Shown here: piece after piece, positions 1 through 8,163 of the stretch
Layout: each line of letters opens with the position of its first letter
How positions within the stretch are numbered: position 1 is the first letter of the stretch
Source of the DNA: Kytococcus schroeteri
GTDB taxonomy: Bacteria; Actinomycetota; Actinomycetes; Actinomycetales; Dermatophilaceae
Direction of reading: 5' to 3'
Assembly (NCBI RefSeq): GCF_002847825.1
Contig: NZ_PKIZ01000012.1
Coordinates: 1-57,503, forward strand
DNA: 57,503 nt
Program-made: the position numbers and the translations under genes
Notes under the pieces: model-generated
The model's input: only the letters and a program-made list of their open reading frames with translations
Databases searched by the model: none
What the model was told of the DNA's origin: nothing

Positions 1-113
1 TGCGTGCAGCGGTTCTTAGACAGCTCCACTCTCGCAACAGGAGGCCTTCACCTGTCAGCGAGTCACGCAACAACGTCCCTGGACATCACACCTAGGCGGC
101 CCAAGGTGGCCCC

Positions 114-1763
114 ATGCAGCCCCCCACCTCGCAGATGTCCTCCCCGTCCCGCCCCACCCGCCGTGCCGTCCTCGGCGGCGCCCTGGCCGGTACCGCCGGT
201 GCCGCGCTCGCCGCTCCGGCCGCCTCCGGCCTCGTGGTCGCCCGCCCGGAGATCACCTCCGGCCTGCAGCTGGGCGACGTCACCCACGACGCCGGCATCG
301 TCTGGTCGCGCTCCAGCGTGCCCGGGCGGATGCTCGTGACCCTCACCGACGAGCGCGGTCGCACCCGCCGTCTGCGCGGCCCGTGGACCGACCCGCGCCG
401 CGACTGCACCGCCAAGCTGGCCCTGCACGGTCTGCGCCCCGGCACCCACCACGAGGTGGCGGTCAGCTTCGAGGACGCCGACGGCCGCGAGGGCCAGCGC
501 GCCACCGGCACGTTCACCACCGCCGACACCGCCTCGGGCGCCACCTCGTTCGTGTGGACGGGTGACACCGCCGGCCAGGGCTGGGGCATCAACCCCGAGC
601 TGGGCGGCATGCGCACCTACGCCGCCATGGCGGCCACGAAGCCGGACTTCTTCCTGCACTCCGGCGACACGATCTACGCCGACGGCCCCATCGAGGACAC
701 CGTCGTGGAGCCCGACGGGCAGGTGTGGCGCAATCTCGTCATCGACGAGGTGACCGAGGTGGCCCAGGACCTGCGCCAGTACCGCGGCCGCCACCGCTAC
801 AACCTCATGGACCACAACGTGCGCGAGCTGTACGCCCACGTGCCGGTGATCGCCCAGTGGGACGACCACGAGACCACCAACAACTGGTACCCCGGCGAGG
901 TGCTGGACGACCCGAAGTACGACCGCGAGCGCCGGGTGGACGTGCTGGCCGGGTTCGCCCGTCGTGCGTTCTTCGAGTACCAGCCGCTCGCCGACGGCCA
1001 CGGCCGCCGCCCGTGGACCCCCGAGGGCGGGGGCCGCATCCACCGCACCATCCACCGCGGTCGTCACCTGGACGTGTTCAGCCTGGACATGCGCACGTGG
1101 AAGGGCGACAACACCGCCAACACCGAGGCCCGTGCCACCCCGATCCTCGGGCAGCAGCAGGTGGCCTGGCTCATCCGCGAGCTGCGCCGCTCGACGGCCA
1201 CATGGAAGGTGATCGCCAACGACCTGCCGCTGGGCCTCGTGGTGCCCGACGGCGACACCGCCCAGGAGGGCGTGGGCAACGCCGACGCGGGGCGCCCGCT
1301 GGGTCGCGAGCAGGAGATCGCCCAGGTGCTGCAGGCCATCGCGCGCCACGACATCAAGAACGTGGTGTGGCTGACCGCCGACGTGCACTACTGCGCCGCG
1401 CACCACTACGACCCGGCGCGGGCGTCCTTCACCGACTTCGCGCCGTTCTGGGAGTTCGTGGCCGGCCCGGTGAACGCCGGCACCTTCGGGCCCAACGACC
1501 TGGACGGCACCTTCGGCCCGCGGGTGGACTTCCAGAAGCACGCCGGGGAGCCCAACGAGTCGCCGCGTGTGGGCAACCAGTTCTTCGGGCACGTCGCCAT
1601 CGACGAGGCGGGGCAGTTCACCGTCTCGCTGCGCGACGCCCAGGGAGCGGTGCTCTACACGCGCACCCTGCAGCCCGAGGGCGGGCCCATCGTCGACACC
1701 GGTGTGGACGCCGGGTCGACCTTCGGCCGGGCGCAGGACCTGCTCGGCGGCCTCGCCGGCTGA
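114..1763 (+). CDS. phoD: PhoD-family alkaline phosphatase, Tat-exported
   Basis: A 549-residue protein that should hydrolyse phosphate esters outside the membrane to release inorganic phosphate. The N-terminus carries a twin-arginine signal (TRRAVLGG around residue 16, then an alanine-rich hydrophobic stretch), so it is expected to be exported folded. An N-terminal beta-sandwich domain is followed by the metallophosphatase core, with the metal-binding stretches DTIYADGP (about residue 184), WDDHETTNNW (about 250) and TADVHYCAAHHYD (about 423), all typical of PhoD. The ATG at 114 follows AAGGTGG at 103-109; an ATG seven codons later is an alternative start. It stands alone on the plus strand. 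I saw no clear Pho box in the 113 bases upstream. Family assignment is firm; the natural substrate is unknown. Confidence 0.9.
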   Translation: MQPPTSQMSSPSRPTRRAVLGGALAGTAGAALAAPAASGLVVARPEITSGLQLGDVTHDAGIVWSRSSVPGRMLVTLTDERGRTRRLRGPWTDPRRDCTAKLALHGLRPGTHHEVAVSFEDADGREGQRATGTFTTADTASGATSFVWTGDTAGQGWGINPELGGMRTYAAMAATKPDFFLHSGDTIYADGPIEDTVVEPDGQVWRNLVIDEVTEVAQDLRQYRGRHRYNLMDHNVRELYAHVPVIAQWDDHETTNNWYPGEVLDDPKYDRERRVDVLAGFARRAFFEYQPLADGHGRRPWTPEGGGRIHRTIHRGRHLDVFSLDMRTWKGDNTANTEARATPILGQQQVAWLIRELRRSTATWKVIANDLPLGLVVPDGDTAQEGVGNADAGRPLGREQEIAQVLQAIARHDIKNVVWLTADVHYCAAHHYDPARASFTDFAPFWEFVAGPVNAGTFGPNDLDGTFGPRVDFQKHAGEPNESPRVGNQFFGHVAIDEAGQFTVSLRDAQGAVLYTRTLQPEGGPIVDTGVDAGSTFGRAQDLLGGLAG

Positions 1764-1806
1764 GCCCGGTCGCCCGTCACGTCGTGCCGGCCATTCCGCG
1801 GCCCCG

Positions 1807-1863
1807 CCGTAGGGTGGCCGGCATGGCTGTGCAGCCCGTAGGGTGGCCGGCATGACTGTGCAG
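1807..1863 (+). repeat. Tandem 28-nt duplication carrying a promoter -10 and start codon
   Basis: Two head-to-tail copies (1807-1834 and 1836-1863, period 29) differ at one base. Each contains TAGGGT, seven bases, then ATG (TAGGGTGGCCGGCATG), the geometry of a leaderless promoter. The upstream ATG (1823) opens a 10-codon frame, MAVQPVGWPA, whose TGA (1853-1855) overlaps the downstream ATG (1852) that starts the lipoprotein gene. Confidence 0.8.
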
Positions 1864-2760
1864 AGGGGGATGCGACGGGGTGCCTGGGGGACGGGCGTGC
1901 TGGTGGCGGGGCTGGTGCTCGCCGGGTGCGGAGGGGGCACCGGGTCCGGTGCCGGGTCGCCGTCCGGGAGCGAGACGGTGGTCGACAGTCCGGCGGGGAC
2001 CTCCGAGCCGTCCGTGACGCCGTCCGCCCCGGGCTCCGGGACGCCCTCGCCCCCCTCCGGTGCCCCGTCGTCCAGCCCGGCGAGCGACGACGCCAGTGCC
2101 CCCGTCACGCCGGCCCAGGACGCCGCGCCCAACCCGACGCCCGGTGAGGGCGGTGCGGTGTTCACCGGCCCCTACCTGCACCCGGACAGCATCACGCCGC
2201 GCGAGGTCACCGAGGTGGGGCCCCACACGATCGTCAATCGGGCCAACGCGCTGCCCGAGGACTGGGAGCCCGCCGAGCTCGTGGCCGTGGAGGGGGCGGC
2301 GAAGGAGGGCACGCCGATGCGGCTCGCGCCCGAGGCGGCCGCCGCGTGGGGCGAGCTGCGGGCGGCTGCCGCGGCCGACGGCATCGACCTGCGGATCAAC
2401 GCCGCCTACCGGTCCTACTCCGAGCAGGAGGCGGTCTGGGAGCACTACGAGGCGCAGGACCCCGACCACGTGATGGTCTACACCGCCGCCCCGGGGCGCA
2501 GCGAGCACCAGATGGGGCTGGCCATCGACATCGCGGACATGCCGAAGTACCCGAAGCCGGTGGGGGACAACGCCCGGGGACGGTGGCTGCTGGAGCACGC
2601 GGCCGAGCACGGCTGGGTGCTGCGCTACCCGAAGGGTCGGGAGAAGGAGACCGGGTACCGCTACGAGGCGTGGCACTGGCGCTGGGTGGGCAAGGACCTG
2701 GCACAGCAGCTGGAGCGCGACCACGCGACGATGGAGCAGTGGGCCGGGCTCGTGCGATGA
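1852..2760 (+). CDS. VanY/M15-type D-alanyl-D-alanine carboxypeptidase lipoprotein
   Basis: A secreted lipoprotein of 302 residues predicted to trim D-Ala-D-Ala termini of peptidoglycan. The signal peptide ends in a lipobox (VLAGC, cysteine near residue 23). A Ser/Pro/Thr/Gly-rich linker follows, then an M15 peptidase domain with the zinc-binding signatures SEHQMGLAIDIAD (about residue 222) and EAWHWRW (about 268), including the expected His, Asp and His ligands. I chose the ATG at 1852 because it lies exactly seven bases after a TAGGGT element; a GTG three codons upstream (1843) is in frame but would sit on the -10. No Shine-Dalgarno sequence is visible, consistent with leaderless expression. 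The duplicated start region is described separately. Function is confident; a role in antibiotic resistance is not implied. Confidence 0.85.
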   Translation: MTVQRGMRRGAWGTGVLVAGLVLAGCGGGTGSGAGSPSGSETVVDSPAGTSEPSVTPSAPGSGTPSPPSGAPSSSPASDDASAPVTPAQDAAPNPTPGEGGAVFTGPYLHPDSITPREVTEVGPHTIVNRANALPEDWEPAELVAVEGAAKEGTPMRLAPEAAAAWGELRAAAAADGIDLRINAAYRSYSEQEAVWEHYEAQDPDHVMVYTAAPGRSEHQMGLAIDIADMPKYPKPVGDNARGRWLLEHAAEHGWVLRYPKGREKETGYRYEAWHWRWVGKDLAQQLERDHATMEQWAGLVR

Positions 2761-2861
2761 CGCGCGGCAGGATCGGCGGCGCGCGCTGACGTGGGCAGAA
2801 ATCGGTGGCCGACGGCGTTGTCCTCCTGAGAGGCTGGAGCCACGCACCACCAAAGGAGACC

Positions 2862-4337
2862 ATGACCCACCCCCGACAGACCCCCGCCATCGAGCGTGCG
2901 GCCGCGCTGGCCGACGAGACCGAGGGCGGCTGGGTGCACGACGTCGACCGCGACGGCGACCAGTTCGACCGCGAGGAGCGCCGCGCGCTGCGCCGTGTGG
3001 ACTCCCTGAGCACCGAGCTCGAGGACGTCAGCGAGGTCGAGTACCGCCGGGTGCGCCTGGAGCGCGTCGTGCTGGCCCACGTGCAGACCGACGGCACCAC
3101 CGCCGATGCCGAGAACTCCCTGGCCGAGTTGGCCGCCCTGGCCGAGACGGCCGGGTCCACCGTGCTCACCGGCGTCATCCAGCGCCGGCAGAAGCCCGAC
3201 CCCGCCACGTGGATGGGCTCGGGCAAGGCCGCCGAGCTGGCCGACATCGTGGCCGCCGAGGGCGCCGACACCGTCATCGCCGACGACGAGCTGGCCCCCA
3301 GCCAGCGCCGCGCCCTGGAGGACGTGGTGAAGGTCAAGGTCATCGACCGCACGGCGCTGATCCTCGACATCTTCGCCCAGCACGCCAAGAGCAGGGAGGG
3401 CCGCGCCCAGGTGGAGCTCGCCCAGCTGCAGTACCTGCTGCCCCGCCTGCGTGGTTGGGGTGAGTCGATGTCACGCCAGGCCGGTGGACGCGTGGCCGGC
3501 GGTGAGGGCATCGGCTCGCGCGGCCCCGGTGAGACCAAGATCGAGCTGGACCGCCGCCGCATCAACAGCCAGATGGCCAAGCTGCGCAAGCAGATCGCGC
3601 AGATGAAGACGGTGCGCGACACCAAGCGCTCCAGCCGCCGCGACCACCACGTGCCCTCGGTGGTCATCGCCGGGTACACCAACGCCGGCAAGTCCTCGCT
3701 GCTCAACCGGCTCACGCGCGCCGGGGTGCTGGTGGAGAACCAGCTGTTCGCCACCCTGGACCCCACCGTGCGCCGCACCCAGACCGCGGACGGCCGCGTG
3801 TTCACCCTCGCGGACACGGTCGGGTTCGTGCGCTCACTGCCGCACCAGCTGGTGGAGGCCTTCCGCTCCACGCTCGAGGAGGTGGCCGAGGCCGACCTCG
3901 TGCTGCACGTGGTGGACGGCTCCCACCCGGACCCCGAGAGCCAGATCTCCGCGGTGCGCGAGGTCCTGGCCGAGGTGATGGACGAGCACGGCGCCGAGTC
4001 GGTGAACGAGGTCGTCGTGGTGAACAAGGCCGATGCCGCCGACCCCGAGGTGCTGACCCGCCTGCTGCGGGCCGAGAAGCGGTCCATCGCCGTCTCCGCG
4101 CGGACCGGACAGGGCATCGACGAGCTGCGCGCGCTGGTGGAGGCCGAGCTGCCGCACCCCTCCATCGAGGTGGACCTGGTGGTGCCCTACGACCGGGGTG
4201 ACCTGGTGGCCCGCGTGCACGCCGAGGGCGAGGTGCTGGCCGAGCGCCATCTGGAGGAGGGCACGCACCTGCGCGCCCGCATCAACGAGGACCTCGCCGG
4301 GGCGCTCACCCCGGTGGTGCGTCAGCAGGCGGGCTGA
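2862..4337 (+). CDS. hflX: HflX ribosome-associated GTPase
   Basis: A 491-residue GTPase of the HflX family, which binds the 50S subunit and splits stalled or hibernating ribosomes. The N-terminal HflX domain (about residues 60-200) contains the glycine-rich SGKAAELADIV and GPGETKIELDRRRI stretches. The G domain has G1 GYTNAGKSS (about residue 269), G3 DTVGF (about 318) and G4 NKAD (about 387). The ATG at 2862 follows the strong ribosome site AAAGGAGA; an in-frame GTG at 2805 would add an unlikely, unconserved extension. It ends head-on against the ECF operon with a shared terminator hairpin between them. In many actinobacteria hflX lies near dinG and lexA, which also occur in this window, though more widely spaced. 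Confidence 0.95.
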   Translation: MTHPRQTPAIERAAALADETEGGWVHDVDRDGDQFDREERRALRRVDSLSTELEDVSEVEYRRVRLERVVLAHVQTDGTTADAENSLAELAALAETAGSTVLTGVIQRRQKPDPATWMGSGKAAELADIVAAEGADTVIADDELAPSQRRALEDVVKVKVIDRTALILDIFAQHAKSREGRAQVELAQLQYLLPRLRGWGESMSRQAGGRVAGGEGIGSRGPGETKIELDRRRINSQMAKLRKQIAQMKTVRDTKRSSRRDHHVPSVVIAGYTNAGKSSLLNRLTRAGVLVENQLFATLDPTVRRTQTADGRVFTLADTVGFVRSLPHQLVEAFRSTLEEVAEADLVLHVVDGSHPDPESQISAVREVLAEVMDEHGAESVNEVVVVNKADAADPEVLTRLLRAEKRSIAVSARTGQGIDELRALVEAELPHPSIEVDLVVPYDRGDLVARVHAEGEVLAERHLEEGTHLRARINEDLAGALTPVVRQQAG

Positions 4338-4345
4338 GGGGGCGA

Positions 4346-4378
4346 CCCGCCGGGCTCAGGTGAAGCGAGCCCGGCGGG
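4346..4378. terminator. Bidirectional terminator-like hairpin between hflX and the ECF operon
   Basis: Perfect 12-bp inverted repeat, CCCGCCGGGCTC (4346-4357) and GAGCCCGGCGGG (4367-4378), with a 9-base loop. It lies just after the hflX stop and overlaps the last codons of the convergent S-component gene. There is no strong T tract, as is common at high GC. Confidence 0.6.
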
Positions 4379-5186
4379 CGGCGCGGCGCAGGACCGCCAG
4401 CACGGCCGGGCCGGCCACGAGCACCAGGAGCGCGTTGGCGAGCGCCCGGCCGGCGTTCCATCCCATCGCGGTGGCGAGGTTGTACAGCCAGAAGCGGTGC
4501 AGGTTCTCGCCCACCGAGGCGCCGGGGGAGTAGGACAGGGCCGTCTCGTTGCCCAGGGTGAAGGGCCAGAAGGACAGGTCCATGAGCGCGCCGTAGGCGA
4601 ACGAGGACACCACCGCGTACCCGGCCAGGAGCGCCACCTCCGCCCGGCCACGGAGGCCCGGCAGCAGGCCGGCGCCCAGGCCCACGAAGCCCGCCGCCAG
4701 CATCTGGAAGGGCAGCCACGGCCCCACCCCCGCGGTGAGCAGCGCCGAGGAGAACAGCGTGGTGGTGCCCAGCACGAAGCCGAACCCCGGCCCGAACACG
4801 CGGCCACCGAGCACCACGAGGAACAGCACGCCCTCCAGCCCGGCCACACCCGCCCCGAGGGGGCGCAGCACCGCGCCCAGCGCCGAGAGCACACCGAGCA
4901 CGGCCAGGGCCTTGACGTCCATGCCCTGGCCGGTGAGCTGGCTGAGCGCCACCGCGATGACCACCGGCAGCAGCAGCGCGAACACCAGCGGTGCCTGCGT
5001 GGTGCCGGACAGTGTGGACTCCGGGCGCACCAGCAGCGGCCAGGTGAACGCGAGCAGGCCCATCACGGCCACGACGGCCAGGAGCACGGCGCTGCGCAGG
5101 TCGAGGCGCACCGCACGGGCGGGCGCGCGGCCGCGGAGGGTGGCGGCGGGCGGCAGGTCGCGCGGGGTCGGGCGGTTCCGGGTCAC
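4356..5186 (-). CDS. ECF transporter S component, probably for cobalamin
   Basis: A 276-residue integral membrane protein with about six hydrophobic segments, an N-terminal basic cytoplasmic stretch and an RRAARRARF basic C-terminus. This is the size and layout of an energy-coupling-factor substrate-binding subunit. It is the last gene of a four-gene minus-strand operon; its GTG start overlaps the TGA of the ATPase gene (GTGA at 5183-5186), so translation is likely coupled. Because the operon begins with a cobalamin riboswitch and a DUF4430 (transcobalamin-like) surface protein, cobalamin or a cobinamide precursor is the most likely ligand. The substrate is inferred from context, not from residues. 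Similar S components can bind other vitamins. Confidence 0.8.
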   Translation of the reverse strand: MTRNRPTPRDLPPAATLRGRAPARAVRLDLRSAVLLAVVAVMGLLAFTWPLLVRPESTLSGTTQAPLVFALLLPVVIAVALSQLTGQGMDVKALAVLGVLSALGAVLRPLGAGVAGLEGVLFLVVLGGRVFGPGFGFVLGTTTLFSSALLTAGVGPWLPFQMLAAGFVGLGAGLLPGLRGRAEVALLAGYAVVSSFAYGALMDLSFWPFTLGNETALSYSPGASVGENLHRFWLYNLATAMGWNAGRALANALLVLVAGPAVLAVLRRAARRARFT

Positions 5187-6907
5187 CGCGCCCCCTGCGG
5201 CGGGTGCACGGCATCGACGGTGAGCACGGGGTGCGGCGCGAACACCTTGGACACCTGCGGGGCGAAGGTGGGCGAGCTGGTGGCCACGCGGGCGGTGGGG
5301 CCGTCGGCCACGAGGTCCCCGTCGGCCACGAGCACCATGCGGTCGGTGGCCGCGGCGGCGAACTCCACGTCGTGCGTGGCCACTACCACGGCCGCCCCGT
5401 CGTCGGCCAGGCGGCGCAGCATCGTGGCCAGGTGGTCCTTGGTGGCGTGGTCCAGGCCGCGGGTGGGCTCGTCGAGCAGCACCACGCCGGGCGCGGCGGT
5501 GAGCTGGATGGCGAGCACCAGGGCCAGCCGCTGTCCCTCGGAGAGGTCGCGCGGGTGGGCGTCGGCCGGCAGCCTCACCCCGAGCCGCTCGAGCACGGCC
5601 CAGGCGGTGCCGGGGGCGGCACCGGACTCGGCATCGGCCTGGGCGAGCTCGTCGGCCACGGTCTCCAGCCAGAGCAGGGCGGTGGCGTCCTGCGGCACGA
5701 GCGTCACCTGGCGTCGCGCCTCGGTGGGCGCCAGCGATGCCGGGTCGTCACCCGCCGCCGTGGTCACCGTGCCCGCCGCGCGCCGCCCCGTGCCCTGCAG
5801 CGCCCAGAGCAGGGAGGACTTGCCCGACCCGTTGCGGCCCATGAGCGCCACCACCTCGCCGGCGGCCAGGTCGAGGTCCACACCGGCTACGGCCAGGAGC
5901 CGTCCGTGCTCCACCCGCACGCCGCGGGCGGTGAGGGCCAGCCGGTCCGATGCGGTGCGCCGCCCCAGGGGGCGGGCGGCCGGACGCCGGCGGAGCAGGC
6001 CGCGGGCGGGGGTGGCGCGGTCCAGGGCCTCGAGCGCCCCGGCATCGGGGGCGGACCCGCCACCGGGCGCGTGCCCCGCATCGAGGAAGACGCCCGGGCC
6101 CCCGGCATCGGCCACGCGGCGCCGCGCCTCGCGCACCGAGAGCGGCACGTCGGCCCACCCCGCCGCCCGGGCCAGGCGCGCCAGGGGCGTGGCGAGCTCG
6201 GCCCCGGCGAGCACGGTGCGGGGGTCGCCGGAGCGCACGCTGCCGTCGCAGGGCAGCCAGACGAGCTGGTCGGCCACGTGCAGCACGCGCTCCAGCCGGT
6301 GCTCGGCCAGCACCACGGTGAGGCCCACCTCGTGCACCAGCGTGGTGACCGCCGAGAGCACGTCCTGCGCGGACGTGGGGTCGAGCGCGCTGGTGGGCTC
6401 GTCGAGCACGAGCACCCGCGGCTGGGCGGCCAGCACGGCGGCGATGGCCACGCGCTGCTGCTGCCCGCCGGAGAGCTCGGCCAGCCCGCGGCGGCGCAGG
6501 TCGGCGATGCCCATGACGTCGAGCGTCTCCTCCACGCGCTTGCGCATGGCCTCGGGGTGGATGCCGAGCTGCTCCATGCCGTAGGCCACCTCGTCCTCCA
6601 CCGTGTCGGTGACGAAGCCGGCCAGCGGGTCCTGCCCCACCCAGCCGACGGTGTCGGCCAGGTCGCGCGGGACGTGGGTGCGGGTGGAGCGGCCGTGGAC
6701 GAGCACCTCGCCGGCCAGGGTGCCGCCGGAGAAGTGGGGCACCAGCCCGTTGAGCAGGCCGAGCAGTGTGGACTTGCCGGCGCCGGTGCGCCCGGCCACC
6801 ACGGCGAGGTCGCCCTCGCGGACGGTGAGGTCCACCCCGCGCAGCACGGGGCGGGGCGCGTCGGCGTGGGTGAGGGTGACGCCGCGCAGCTCCAGAGCGG
6901 GGGTCAT
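5183..6907 (-). CDS. ECF transporter fused double ATPase (A-A' subunit)
   Basis: A 574-residue tandem ABC ATPase that would energise uptake through the T and S components. The first half has Walker A GRTGAGKS (about residue 41), signature LSGGQQQR (about 143) and Walker B VLVLDEPTSALD (about 166). The second half has Walker A GRNGSGKS (about 359), a variant signature LSEGQRLAL (about 452) and Walker B VVLLDEPTRGLD (about 476). A roughly 100-residue linker rich in Ala, Gly and Arg separates them. The ATG at 6907 overlaps the upstream TGA (ATGA), which fixes the start even though the open frame extends much further upstream. Fusion of both ATPases in one chain is common for actinobacterial ECF importers. 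The degenerate second signature suggests one weakened ATP site. Confidence 0.92.
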   Translation of the reverse strand: MTPALELRGVTLTHADAPRPVLRGVDLTVREGDLAVVAGRTGAGKSTLLGLLNGLVPHFSGGTLAGEVLVHGRSTRTHVPRDLADTVGWVGQDPLAGFVTDTVEDEVAYGMEQLGIHPEAMRKRVEETLDVMGIADLRRRGLAELSGGQQQRVAIAAVLAAQPRVLVLDEPTSALDPTSAQDVLSAVTTLVHEVGLTVVLAEHRLERVLHVADQLVWLPCDGSVRSGDPRTVLAGAELATPLARLARAAGWADVPLSVREARRRVADAGGPGVFLDAGHAPGGGSAPDAGALEALDRATPARGLLRRRPAARPLGRRTASDRLALTARGVRVEHGRLLAVAGVDLDLAAGEVVALMGRNGSGKSSLLWALQGTGRRAAGTVTTAAGDDPASLAPTEARRQVTLVPQDATALLWLETVADELAQADAESGAAPGTAWAVLERLGVRLPADAHPRDLSEGQRLALVLAIQLTAAPGVVLLDEPTRGLDHATKDHLATMLRRLADDGAAVVVATHDVEFAAAATDRMVLVADGDLVADGPTARVATSSPTFAPQVSKVFAPHPVLTVDAVHPPQGAR

Positions 6908-8163
6908 GCGGGCTCCTCGATGCGGTGGGGTCGGGTCGGGTGGGGCCGGGCGGCGTGGGTGCGGGTGGGCCCGGGGGCCGCGACCACGGGCACGGCTGCC
7001 AGGGCGGGCACGACGAGCATCAGCGGGTGCAGCTGCGGCGTGGCCAGGGGTTCCACCGGCGGGTTGAGCCACGCGGGGCGCAGCGGGGAGGGCACGGGCA
7101 GCTCGCCGCCGAGCCAGAGCACCGCCAGCAGCGCGGCCAGCCCGGCGAGCGCCACCAGCGTCTCGGGGGTGCGCCAGGGGTCGGGGCGGTAGCGGGTGGT
7201 GGCGGCCCCGCGGCCGGAGAGCCACAGCCCCGCGGCCGCGGCGGCCACGCCGGCGGCCAGCACGACCGGGCCGGTCCACACCGGCAGCCCGGTGCCGTGC
7301 AGGGCGCCCGCCCCGCCGAGCAGCACGAAGGTGCCGTAGGTCAGGGCCACCACGGAGCCCAGCAGCAGCGTCCCCACGAGGCGCCGCGGCGTGCCGGGGC
7401 GGGTGCGCCCGAAGCCGCGGGCCTCCATGCCGGCGGCCAGCGCCATCGACTGCTCCACCGCGTCCTCGAGCACCGGCACCAGCAGCGTGCGCACCATCCG
7501 CAGGCCACGTGTGCGTCCGCCGCGCAGGCGCCGGGCGTGGTGGGCCCGCACCCCGGAGACCACGAGCTGCGGGGCCACGGTGAGGGCGATGACCACGGCC
7601 ACCGACACCTCGTGGAGTGCCGAGGGCACCGAGCGCAGCGCCCGCCGCGGGTTGGCCAGGGCGTTGGCGGCGCCCACGCACAGCAGCATCGCGCCCAGGC
7701 GCAGCGCGTCGTAGACCGTGGCCAGGAGGAACTCCGCCCGCACCGGACCGCCCACGCGGATGCCGGCCGCCCAGTCGGGCAGGGGCAGCTCGGGCAGCGT
7801 GAACAGCACCGTGCCGGGCCGGTCGGAGCCCAGCAGCACCTGGAGCACCACGCGCACCAGGACCACCATCGCGGCCAGCAGGAGGTACACGCGCAGGCTG
7901 CGGGCCCACAGGTCGTCGGTGCGCTTGAGCAGCGCCACGGACACCACGGCGGCGGCCACCAGCAGCACCAGCAAGGGGTTGGTCGTCATCGACACCGCCG
8001 CGGCCACGAGCAGCGCCCACGCCCACCACGCCCACGGGTGCAGCCGCCGGCCGGTGGTCCGGGTGCCCTCCCGGGCGACACGTGGGGCAGGGACGACGGC
8101 GCCCGTCGGGACCGCCGCAGGGTGCGGCGGTCCCGACGGGCGGGCCCGGTAGGTGGCCGTCAC
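6904..8163 (-). CDS. ECF transporter T component (EcfT/CbiQ-like)
   Basis: A 419-residue membrane protein that couples the ATPases to the S component. Hydrophobic segments cluster at about residues 48-80, 95-125, 150-185 and 205-235. The coupling-helix signature EARGFGRTRPGTPRR (about residue 275) is typical of EcfT. Several further hydrophobic segments follow, making it longer than a minimal EcfT, with a Pro/His/Arg-rich tail. The GTG start at 8163 overlaps the TGA of the upstream DUF4430 gene (GTGA), and its stop overlaps the ATPase start (ATGA), so the whole operon looks translationally coupled. Family identification is confident; the extra C-terminal membrane region may be lineage-specific. 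Confidence 0.85.
   Translation of the reverse strand: MTATYRARPSGPPHPAAVPTGAVVPAPRVAREGTRTTGRRLHPWAWWAWALLVAAAVSMTTNPLLVLLVAAAVVSVALLKRTDDLWARSLRVYLLLAAMVVLVRVVLQVLLGSDRPGTVLFTLPELPLPDWAAGIRVGGPVRAEFLLATVYDALRLGAMLLCVGAANALANPRRALRSVPSALHEVSVAVVIALTVAPQLVVSGVRAHHARRLRGGRTRGLRMVRTLLVPVLEDAVEQSMALAAGMEARGFGRTRPGTPRRLVGTLLLGSVVALTYGTFVLLGGAGALHGTGLPVWTGPVVLAAGVAAAAAGLWLSGRGAATTRYRPDPWRTPETLVALAGLAALLAVLWLGGELPVPSPLRPAWLNPPVEPLATPQLHPLMLVVPALAAVPVVAAPGPTRTHAARPHPTRPHRIEEPA

Noticed and set aside
1..113. Possible Pho box upstream of the PhoD gene
   Set aside because: A single TTCACCTGTC-like stretch lacks the required direct repeat, so phosphate control is not supported by sequence.
63..2165. Very long open frame on the minus strand opposite phoD and vanY
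   Set aside because: It is antisense to two well-supported genes, has shadow-type composition (Val/Gly/His/Arg-rich) and no ribosome site. Long antisense frames are expected at this GC content.
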